A DNA stretch of 10,352 nt from Candidatus Terrybacteria bacterium RIFCSPLOWO2_01_FULL_58_14 (GTDB taxonomy: Bacteria > Patescibacteriota > Minisyncoccia > Terrybacterales > 2-01-FULL-58-14): positions 50,121 through 60,472 of the forward strand of contig MHSZ01000001.1 of assembly GCA_001824745.1 (NCBI GenBank), read 5' to 3'. Every line of letters starts with the position of its first letter. Within the stretch, counting starts at the first letter, position 1. Positions 1 to 4,751 of this stretch are shown one piece after another. The notes under the pieces were generated by a model. It was not told where the DNA came from, made no database searches, and saw nothing but the letters and a program-made list of their open reading frames with translations. Made by a program: the position numbers and the translations under genes.

Positions 1-237
1 ACCGCGCACATCTTGTACTCGGCGGACTCGTTTCCCGCGCCGCGCCTGTTCGATGGAAACGCGTGGGAGATCGATACCGATGCGGCGGAAGCAATATTGC
101 ACGAACGAGGAACAATCAAAAAAACGCGGCGCCTGCCATGGGCGGGCGCCGTACTTGTACGGTTTGCCGAGGTGCTTGCGCGCAAACGACACGAGGCGAC
201 GCTCGCGTTCCTGGCGATGAGCGATCTGGTTCTGCAT
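1..237 (-). CDS. NlpC/P60 family hydrolase (5' part, runs off window)
   Basis: The reading frame opens at an ATG (237-235) and stays open to position 1, giving 79 residues without a stop; the 3' part is outside the window. Residues 15-30 (LVSFARKHLGKPYKYG) and 40-50 (FDCSSFVQYCF) match the N-terminal helix and catalytic-cysteine motif of NlpC/P60 cysteine peptidases, with Cys42 as the expected nucleophile; His and the third polar residue would lie beyond the edge. The family usually cuts gamma-D-glutamyl-diamino acid bonds in peptidoglycan. No signal peptide or membrane segment is seen at this start, so export is not shown. The stop of the upstream pyrE-like gene lies 12 nt before the ATG in the same frame, and a purine-rich AGGGGA sits just before the start, so the two are probably co-transcribed and perhaps translationally coupled. 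Family call is firm; substrate is unknown. Confidence 0.85.
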   Translation of the reverse strand, partial: MQNQIAHRQERERRLVSFARKHLGKPYKYGARPWQAPRFFDCSSFVQYCFRRIGIDLPRVSIEQARRGKRVRRVQDVRG

Positions 238-249
238 GCGTCCCCTACT

Positions 250-957
250 CTACCCGTTCCCCGACGAAGCGGGCAAGTGCCGCTGCGACCATCCGGTGGG
301 ATTGGTGAGAAAATCGTGGCATTGCGCTGCAAGACGCGGCGTGAGCATCTTTTCCGCGAGTGCGGCATCAACGATCTCTCGGACGGTAAGCACGGCGTGG
401 ATGCGCAATCCGATCGGTTTGAGTCGCTCGTTGCCGGCGGAGTTCTCGTAGTGCGCGACCGCCGCGACATCGGACACCCGGAACCCCGCGTGCCGGAGTA
501 GAAGCGTCCCCCGCGCGGTCGTTCCCGCAGCGTTCACCACCTCATCGACGAGGAGCACCCGCATATGTGAAGATAGCGCCGGATTCCCACGCATGCCGAC
601 GATCGCCTCGCGCTGCGGCACAGGATCCCCTTCCGCACGGACGTAAAGGAATGGGATCGCCCGACGCTGCCGGCGGCTCAAAAGCTGTTTGAGACGGAAA
701 GCCGGGATTGCGCCGCCGGTCATAAGGCCCGCGATCGCATCGAACTCTACCTTATGCTCATCAAGAACGTCCGCGAGGGCTCTGGCCATCGCTTCGAAAA
801 CCCTGTCGAAACCCACGCGGCCTTTGATGTCGAGGTAGAGCGGACCGCACGATCCCGAGTTATACAAGAACGGCTCTTCGCCGTTTTCCACGTCCCGCAC
901 GGCGAGCGCTCCTGACGAAACGAGGAGATGCGCAAGTCGCTGTGATTTCGTTTTCAC
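250..957 (-). CDS. pyrE: Orotate phosphoribosyltransferase-like protein
   Basis: A 235-residue type I phosphoribosyltransferase. The N-terminal part (ALAVRDVENGEEPFLYNSG, then GPLYLDIKGR) and C-terminal layout resemble OPRT, the enzyme joining orotate to PRPP in UMP synthesis. The PRPP-binding motif is VLLVDEVVNAAGT at 134-146. The flexible catalytic loop is odd: after YVR (105-107) OPRT normally has K-E-x-K-x-H, but here the sequence is AEGDPVPQREAIVG, so the usual lysines and histidine are missing. Either the chemistry is altered or the substrate differs. I chose the GTG at 957 because AAAGGAG (969-963) stands 5 nt upstream and a promoter places transcription start near 991; an ATG at 984 in frame would add nine residues but leave almost no leader. 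First gene of a likely two-gene unit with the NlpC/P60 gene. Family confident; specific function moderate. Confidence 0.8.
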   Translation of the reverse strand: MKTKSQRLAHLLVSSGALAVRDVENGEEPFLYNSGSCGPLYLDIKGRVGFDRVFEAMARALADVLDEHKVEFDAIAGLMTGGAIPAFRLKQLLSRRQRRAIPFLYVRAEGDPVPQREAIVGMRGNPALSSHMRVLLVDEVVNAAGTTARGTLLLRHAGFRVSDVAAVAHYENSAGNERLKPIGLRIHAVLTVREIVDAALAEKMLTPRLAAQCHDFLTNPTGWSQRHLPASSGNG

Positions 958-969
958 GAACGCTCCTTT
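958..969 (-). promoter_or_regulatory. Shine-Dalgarno site deciding the pyrE-like start
   Basis: AAAGGAG at 969-963 followed by a 5-nt spacer and GTG at 957. This favours the GTG over the in-frame ATG at 984, which has no such site. Confidence 0.7.
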
Positions 970-998
970 CTTTACAAAGAACATACACTCTGCTGGCG

Positions 999-1026
999 AT
1001 TATACTGAAAGAGTGCCGTGCGTCAA
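999..1026 (-). promoter_or_regulatory. Sigma70-type promoter for the pyrE-like gene
   Basis: On the minus strand TTGACG (1026-1021) is separated by 16 bp from a perfect TATAAT (1004-999). The start of transcription would fall near 991-993, giving a leader of about 35 nt before the GTG at 957. The -35 box overlaps the T-run of the terminator-like hairpin just upstream, so the transcript ahead ends as this one begins. Confidence 0.75.
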
Positions 1027-1054
1027 AAAATCGGAAGCCCCGCCGATGCGGGGC
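1025..1054 (-). terminator. Probable intrinsic terminator after the tRNA
   Basis: A perfect 7-bp GC stem (GCCCCGC / GCGGGGC, 1054-1037) with a 4-nt loop, followed on the minus strand by TTCCGA and six T (1030-1025). It is 40 nt past the 3' end of the tRNA(CAU) and would end the tRNA and methyltransferase transcript. The T-run is six bases away from the stem, which lowers confidence. Confidence 0.55.
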
Positions 1055-1058
1055 ACAC

Positions 1059-1094
1059 AAATCGGCAATCCCGATGTCCATCGGGAGCCGATTT
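1059..1094 (-). other. Long near-perfect hairpin at the tRNA 3' end
   Basis: AAATCGGC, TCCCGATG, a 2-nt centre, CATCGGGA and GCCGATTT form a 16-bp stem broken only by a 2-nt bulge. It begins at the last base of the encoded CCA. It could guide 3' processing of the tRNA precursor or act with the next hairpin in termination. It lacks its own T-run. Confidence 0.6.
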
Positions 1095-1169
1095 GGTGCC
1101 AGCGGGAGGACTCGAACCTCCGACCTAGGCCTTATGAGAGCCCCGCTCTAACCTCTGAGCTACGCTGGC
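1094..1169 (-). tRNA. tRNA with CAU anticodon (elongator Met, or Ile2)
   Basis: A complete 76-nt cloverleaf: acceptor GCCAGCG/CGCTGGC, D stem GCTC/GAGC, anticodon loop CTCATAA with CAT at 1136-1134, 5-nt variable loop, T stem GGAGG/CCTCC with TTCGAGT loop, discriminator A and an encoded CCA. The G1-C72 pair rules out an initiator. A CAU anticodon can also belong to tRNA-Ile2, whose C34 is changed to lysidine by TilS; I cannot separate the two by eye. The 5' end is only 13 nt after the stop of the methyltransferase gene, so it is probably processed from that transcript. Confidence 0.92.
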
Positions 1170-1182
1170 GAATTCCCAAAAC

Positions 1183-1944
1183 TTATTCCTCTTCCTTTGT
1201 TCCTCCTTTTTGGAATACGAAAAGCGCATGCGGACACCTCCTGGGAAACGACTTGCTCATATCGATCGCGCGGTGAGAACGACGCCTGGGCGGAAGCGAG
1301 GAAGAGCGCAAGAGCGGCACGACGAGAAATCGTTCTCCCGCGCGGGCAAGACGCGGCGTGAAACGCATGGCGGCAACACACAGCATCGCGAAGGGATGGG
1401 CAATAATCGTGGTCGCCAAAAACTGAAAAATCCCTTCTGACGGATACGCAGCTTTCGTGAGTAATCCATGACGACGCGCTTGTGCAAAGAGCGCTTGCGG
1501 CTCGTAGCGGCGATAGTGCCCGACGAATTTATCCCAAAGGGTCCAGTACTCCATATGGAGCGGGACCGAACAGAGGAAATACCCGCCGGCAACGAGGACG
1601 CGCGCGATCTCGGAAAGCAACCGCTCATCGTCTTTCATGTGTTCGATGACATCGAACGCCCCCACTGCAGTAAACGCACCGTCAGGGAAAGGAAGCGGTT
1701 TTTCAAGATTTCCGACCATCGCCTGCACGCCGAAGCGGCGCAAGGCGATTGCCGTGCTCGGCGACAAATCAATGGCCGTAGTCGACGGCGTCAGGGGAAA
1801 GCGTGGCCGCGTCCCCGGACCCAACTCGAGGATCGGCGAACCTTCCTGCACGTATTCCTTAATGATGCTCCACGATCGCCATGACTTGGGGCGGCGTACG
1901 GGGGTATTCGCCCACAAGAGATCGTAATGCTGCTCCGTATCCAT
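1183..1944 (-). CDS. Class I SAM-dependent methyltransferase
   Basis: A 253-residue protein with a Rossmann methyltransferase core. Motif I is PILELGPGTR at 37-46, the acidic ribose-binding residue is Asp59 in AIDLSP, and the FDVIEHMKDD...LL.EIARVLVAGGYFLCSVP stretch (97-128) is the motif IV to VI region typical of the Methyltransf_11/Methyltransf_23 group. The FVGHYRRYEP segment (140-149) is common in members acting on lipids, sugars or other small acceptors, but substrate cannot be told. A hydrophobic stretch near 172-195 may pack on a membrane. I favour the ATG at 1944; an in-frame GTG at 1980 has AAGGAG 9 nt upstream but lies inside the repeat region and adds a low-complexity tail. It lies between two tRNA(CAU) genes and ends 13 nt before the downstream one, so it could be co-transcribed with it. 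Confidence 0.85.
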   Translation of the reverse strand: MDTEQHYDLLWANTPVRRPKSWRSWSIIKEYVQEGSPILELGPGTRPRFPLTPSTTAIDLSPSTAIALRRFGVQAMVGNLEKPLPFPDGAFTAVGAFDVIEHMKDDERLLSEIARVLVAGGYFLCSVPLHMEYWTLWDKFVGHYRRYEPQALFAQARRHGLLTKAAYPSEGIFQFLATTIIAHPFAMLCVAAMRFTPRLARAGERFLVVPLLRSSSLPPRRRSHRAIDMSKSFPRRCPHALFVFQKGGTKEEE

Positions 1945-1964
1945 GATGCATAGTCCATCGCCGC

Positions 1965-2129
1965 GGCCCCTCGTATTCACTCGGGGCCTCTCCTTCGCTA
2001 CGCTCAGGACTTCGCTTCGGTCGCCCCTCGCGTAACTCGGGACTTCCTTCGGTCGCTCGGGACACTCAATTCGGCAACCGCGCTACGCGGGCAAAGAGGT
2101 AATCCCTCGTCGCTTACGCTCCTCGGGAC
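1965..2129. repeat. Cluster of degenerate short repeats in spacer
   Basis: The + strand shows CTCGGGAC or close variants five times (1980-1987, 2003-2010, 2036-2043, 2056-2063, 2122-2129), TTCGGTCG twice (2016-2023, 2048-2055), and small palindromes such as GGCCCC/GGGGCC (1965-1988) and CCGCG-CTA-CGCGG near 2078-2090. Spacing is irregular, so it is neither a CRISPR nor a simple tandem array. Read as protein on the minus strand it gives low-complexity SPERSEGE-like text, which I take as non-coding. It fills most of the roughly 230-nt gap between the initiator tRNA and the methyltransferase. No clear promoter is seen in it. Confidence 0.7.
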
Positions 2130-2132
2130 TAC

Positions 2133-2169
2133 GCCCGCCTTCTAAAAAATTTAAGAAGGGAAAGCGGGC
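2133..2169 (-). other. Two-part hairpin just after the initiator tRNA
   Basis: GCCCGC pairs with GCGGGC around an inner CCTTCT/AGAAGG stem; the loop on the minus strand holds six T. It starts 4 nt after the tRNA body. It may serve tRNA 3' processing or termination, but no T-run follows the outer stem. Confidence 0.45.
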
Positions 2170-2172
2170 TTG

Positions 2173-2243
2173 TTGCGGGGGCGGGATTCGAACCCGCGTC
2201 TGGTGCTTATGAGACACCCGAGATGCCACTTCTCCACCCCGCG
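2173..2243 (-). tRNA. Initiator-type tRNA-fMet (CAU)
   Basis: A 71-nt cloverleaf: CGCGGGG...CCCCGCA acceptor with a C1xA72 mismatch, D stem GAGA/TCTC with A11-U24, anticodon loop CTCATAA (CAT at 2211-2209), 4-nt variable loop, T stem GCGGG/CCCGC and discriminator A. C1xA72 and A11-U24 are the marks of bacterial initiator tRNA, read by methionyl-tRNA formyltransferase. Two oddities: the anticodon stem is GGTGT/GCACC, lacking the three stacked G-C pairs normal in initiators, and CCA is not encoded (CAA follows), so a CCA-adding enzyme is needed, unlike the neighbouring tRNA(CAU). Confidence 0.88.
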
Positions 2244-2259
2244 TTCTCTCTCCTATCAG

Positions 2260-2282
2260 AAAACGTTGCCTTCAGCAACGTT
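2260..2282 (-). terminator. Possible weak terminator after the HEPN-like gene
   Basis: A perfect 8-bp stem AACGTTGC/GCAACGTT with a 5-nt loop lies 29 nt beyond the stop of the upstream gene. It is followed on the minus strand by only a short T-rich stretch (four T including the stem end), so it may attenuate rather than end transcription before the tRNA. Confidence 0.4.
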
Positions 2283-2310
2283 CACTTCCTCCCGCTTGCC
2301 GCGGACTTTG

Positions 2311-2862
2311 TTATTGGAGAATCTGGATTTCCCGCAAGAATACCTCGAAACCCTCGAGCGCCTCGCGGGCCTGCCGATACACAAGACGCAGCTGGGGATC
2401 ATGGGCCACCATATTGCGCACCTTATGCGCTTCCCAAAGCGCATCCAAGCTTGTCAGTTGCGCTTTCGAGATCCCCTTGAGGCGTTCTCCCGTCGAGGTT
2501 CCCGGATATCCCATCCGGCGAAGCAAATCGTTGATGAGAGAATCGGCTTCGAGAACGGCGATCTTCCATTCCGTTTCCACGGGGCTCTCGAGGCGTTGTC
2601 GAATCCGCTGCCACTGCCGCACAAACCGATTCGTCGAAACGATCGATCCGCGCAAACTTTCCGACATGTGTTCCAGCGGCCGCACGTCCGGCCGGACGCG
2701 CATGAGCCGATTGAACACGTAGATGATCGCCAAAAACAAGAGAATCGAAACCACCTCCAGAGTCCTGCGCACCGTCGAGAAAAGATCGGCGGTGAACCAG
2801 GCCTCCGGGGCAAACGCCCCGGAAAAATCTGAAGTGAGCAACTGTGCAACAAGACGATCCAT
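2311..2862 (-). CDS. Membrane-anchored protein with RNxxxH (HEPN-like) motif
   Basis: A 183-residue protein of unknown function. A single hydrophobic segment (about 35-52, VVSILLFLAIIYVFNRL) would anchor it, with a largely helical soluble part behind. Near the C-terminus, AHKVRNMVAHD contains Arg149-x4-His154, the spacing of the R-x(4-6)-H signature of HEPN domains, followed by a long amphipathic helix; in HEPN proteins this pair can form an RNase site or be a relic. I infer the link from motif and helix context only. The gene follows gatA by 29 nt and is last in the ligA-gatC-gatA run. The ATG at 2862 is chosen; a GTG two codons earlier (2868) is equally possible because neither has a clear ribosome site. 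There is no partner that would make it a toxin-antitoxin pair. Confidence 0.7.
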   Translation of the reverse strand: MDRLVAQLLTSDFSGAFAPEAWFTADLFSTVRRTLEVVSILLFLAIIYVFNRLMRVRPDVRPLEHMSESLRGSIVSTNRFVRQWQRIRQRLESPVETEWKIAVLEADSLINDLLRRMGYPGTSTGERLKGISKAQLTSLDALWEAHKVRNMVAHDPQLRLVYRQAREALEGFEVFLREIQILQ

Positions 2863-2891
2863 ATTCACTGTCTTGAGAGAGACACCGGGCT

Positions 2892-4415
2892 TTATGCCCT
2901 GTTGGCCGCCTCTAACGCCTTCCCTACAGAGAAGAGGGTGTTTTCCGCGAAGGGCGCCCCCATAAGCTGGAGCCCTACAGGGAGCATGCGGCCATCCTCC
3001 TCGACGGCCCCGAACGGAAGCACTAAACCCGGCACGCCGGCGAGATTTGCGGAGACGGTGTAGATATCGGCGAGATACATTGCCAGGGGATCTTCCAGGC
3101 GCTCTCCAAAACGAAACGGCAAAACGGGAGACGTAGGCGTGAGGAGCACATCGACGTCCGTAAAGACGCGGGTAAAATCGCGTTGGATGAGCGCGCGCAC
3201 CTGTTGTGCTCTTCCGTAATATGCGTCGTAGTAACCGGAAGAAAGCGCAAAAGTGCCCAGCATGATTCTCCGCTTCACCTCATCCCCGAAGAACTGCCGC
3301 CGCGTTTCGAAATACACATCCCAGAAATCTTTTCGGGAATCTGGAATTTGGAACCCCGAACCAGAGCCTTCGGCTCGGTACGGGGTAGGTCTGGAATCTC
3401 TGAGTATTGATGCACCATATCTGATGCCGTCGAAACGTGCGAGGTTCGCAGAAACTTCCGACGGCATCAGGAGGTAGTAGACGGCGAGGGCATGAGGAGT
3501 ATGAGGCAAGGACACTTCGCTGATCGTCGCACCCTCCTTGCGAAGCGCTTCGGAGGCGCGCTCCGCCGATTCTCGAATGCGGGGATCGAGCCCTTCGCCG
3601 AAATATTCTTTGGGCAATCCCACCCGTAAACCGGAGATTGAGGATTGCCTGCCCGGCCAGGGAGAATTCGGGATTGGGGGCTTCTCATGCGTCGTCGCGT
3701 CAAGTGGATCGTGCCCCGCGATCGCATTGAAGACGATCTCCGCGTCTTCCGTACACTTGGCCAGCGGCCCAATTTGATCCAATGATGACGCCATTGCGAT
3801 GAGCCCCGAGCGAGAAACGCGCCCGTACGTGGGCTTGAGGCCGGTAACGCCGCAGAACGCCGCGGGCTGCCGAACAGATCCTCCCGTATCCGATCCGAGA
3901 GCTGCGGCACACAAATCCGCTGCGACCGCTGCCGCAGAGCCGCCCGAGGAGCCGCCTGGCACGCGCGTAAGATCCCGCGGATTCCTAGTCGGCCCGAAGG
4001 CCGAATGCTCAGTGGAAGCCCCCATCGCGAACTCGTCGAGATTCGTCTTGCCGAGAATGATCGCGCCTTCCGCCTTGAGTTTCGCAATCACGGTCGCGTC
4101 GTAGCTCGCAACGTAGGATTCAAGAATTCGCGACCCTGCCGTTGCCGGTTTCCCGGAAACGAGAATGTTATCCTTCACCGCGATCGGCATACCGTCGAGC
4201 GCCGACCCTGCCGCACCCTCGCGAAACCGCCTATCTGCTGCCGCCGCGTCCTTGCGCGCCTCGTCTGCGAATACCGAGAGGTACGCGTGAATGTCGCCGT
4301 CGCGCTGAGCGATTGCGGCAAGATGCGCCTCGGTGAGGGCGGAGGGAGTGAGCGTTCCCTCTCGGAATCGCACCGCGGCTTCAGTAATCGTGAGTTTTGT
4401 GGGATCAGCGGTCAT
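2892..4415 (-). CDS. gatA: Glutamyl/aspartyl-tRNA amidotransferase subunit A
   Basis: The 507-residue amidase subunit of GatCAB, which frees ammonia from glutamine to turn Glu-tRNA(Gln) or Asp-tRNA(Asn) into the amidated form. The amidase-signature triad is complete: Lys81 (PIAVKDNI), cis-Ser156 (GGSSGGS) and nucleophile Ser180 (DTGGS), offset by two from the S. aureus enzyme. The C-terminal RRIMLGTFALSSGYYDAYY block is typical. Two regions are unlike the family: about 243-262 (proline- and serine-rich linker) and about 335-362, which has some 21 extra residues between RYG and the DVY/TRR segment; both are coded by heptad-repeat DNA (see repeats). The ATG at 4415 has GGA 5 nt upstream; an ATG at 4433 and a TTG at 4436 are alternatives. 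It follows gatC by 24 nt (6 nt with the earlier ATG). No gatB is in the window. Confidence 0.96.
   Translation of the reverse strand: MTADPTKLTITEAAVRFREGTLTPSALTEAHLAAIAQRDGDIHAYLSVFADEARKDAAAADRRFREGAAGSALDGMPIAVKDNILVSGKPATAGSRILESYVASYDATVIAKLKAEGAIILGKTNLDEFAMGASTEHSAFGPTRNPRDLTRVPGGSSGGSAAAVAADLCAAALGSDTGGSVRQPAAFCGVTGLKPTYGRVSRSGLIAMASSLDQIGPLAKCTEDAEIVFNAIAGHDPLDATTHEKPPIPNSPWPGRQSSISGLRVGLPKEYFGEGLDPRIRESAERASEALRKEGATISEVSLPHTPHALAVYYLLMPSEVSANLARFDGIRYGASILRDSRPTPYRAEGSGSGFQIPDSRKDFWDVYFETRRQFFGDEVKRRIMLGTFALSSGYYDAYYGRAQQVRALIQRDFTRVFTDVDVLLTPTSPVLPFRFGERLEDPLAMYLADIYTVSANLAGVPGLVLPFGAVEEDGRMLPVGLQLMGAPFAENTLFSVGKALEAANRA
3333..3403. repeat. Heptad-and-palindrome element inside gatA (element 1)
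   Basis: On the + strand three 7-nt units abut: TCGGGAA, TCTGGAA, TTTGGAA (3333-3353). Then comes a 32-nt interrupted palindrome (3354-3385; CCCCG, ACC and GAGCC pairing with GGCTC, GGT and CGGGG around TTC), then TAGG, a second TCTGGAA (3390-3396) and TCTCTGA. It covers the stretch of GatA that is about 21 residues longer than usual, and the frame stays open. Read as an inserted repeat. Confidence 0.65.
3634..3675. repeat. Heptad element inside gatA linker (element 2)
   Basis: On the + strand: GAGATTG and AGGATTG (3634-3647), a 14-nt GC core with CCTG/CAGG ends (3648-3661), then GAGAATT and CGGGATT (3662-3675). The total is 42 nt, or 14 codons. AGGATTG preceded by a similar heptad is also in the prepilin element (7830-7843). 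It codes a variable GatA linker, so protein length is hardly changed. Confidence 0.5.
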
Positions 4416-4439
4416 GTTTTTCCGGAGCGCCATCAAGCG

Positions 4440-4745
4440 TCACTGTAGCACTCGAGGAACGCGCACCTCTCCCTCTATGTGACCCGGCGCTTGTTCCTCT
4501 AAGAAATCGGGGTCGATCTTCGGCAGGACCGCTCCCCCGTCATCCGTGAAATCGTCTTCGCGCCTCGCGTTTTCACGGCCGGTGATATGCGCGATGGGCT
4601 CAACGCCTTCAACGTCCGCTTCTTTGAGTTTCCCGACAAAATCGAGAATGGCGCGAAACTCGCGGCTGAACTTCTCCATTTCCGCATCAGTGAAACTGAT
4701 ACGAACCAGCTGTGCGATATGATGAACGATATCTTTGTTCTCCAT
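4440..4745 (-). CDS. gatC: Glutamyl/aspartyl-tRNA amidotransferase subunit C
   Basis: A 101-residue protein of normal GatC length. The helical N-terminal half (IVHHIAQLVRISFTDAEMEKFSREFRAILDFVGKLKEADVEGVEPIAH begins at residue 6) carries the family pattern of a hydrophobic helix followed by a turn ending in xGVEP. The C-terminal half (R-E-D positions 60-66, then VLPKIDPDF) wraps around GatA in known GatCAB structures and stabilises it. The start ATG lies 6 nt after the ligA stop and no strong ribosome site is seen, so translation may be coupled to ligA. The stop is a TGA just upstream of gatA. This ligA-gatC-gatA order suggests one transcript. No odd residues noticed. Confidence 0.95.
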   Translation of the reverse strand: MENKDIVHHIAQLVRISFTDAEMEKFSREFRAILDFVGKLKEADVEGVEPIAHITGRENARREDDFTDDGGAVLPKIDPDFLEEQAPGHIEGEVRVPRVLQ

Positions 4746-4751
4746 GGGCTT

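Noticed and set aside
1..237. Apparent frameshift in a run of seven T in the NlpC/P60 gene
   Set aside because: On careful re-reading the reverse complement, the frame passes through the run intact and the Cys motif follows in frame.
13..501. 162-codon open frame on the + strand
   Set aside because: It is antisense to the NlpC/P60 start and the pyrE-like 3' end, both well supported, and its protein text shows no family motif.
1859..2065. 68-codon minus-strand frame with SPERSEGE-like text
   Set aside because: It is built from the short repeats and overlaps the methyltransferase start in another frame, so it is taken as an artefact of repeat DNA.
1980..2129. CRISPR array
   Set aside because: Repeat words are short and spacing is irregular; there are no unique equal-length spacers and no cas genes in view.
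2170..2832. 220-codon open frame on the + strand
   Set aside because: It runs through the initiator tRNA and antisense to the HEPN-like gene; the text is Arg/His/Pro-rich and shows no domain.
2311..2862. Toxin-antitoxin pair
   Set aside because: The HEPN-like motif is present, but no adjacent small antitoxin or nucleotidyltransferase gene exists, and the protein has a membrane anchor.
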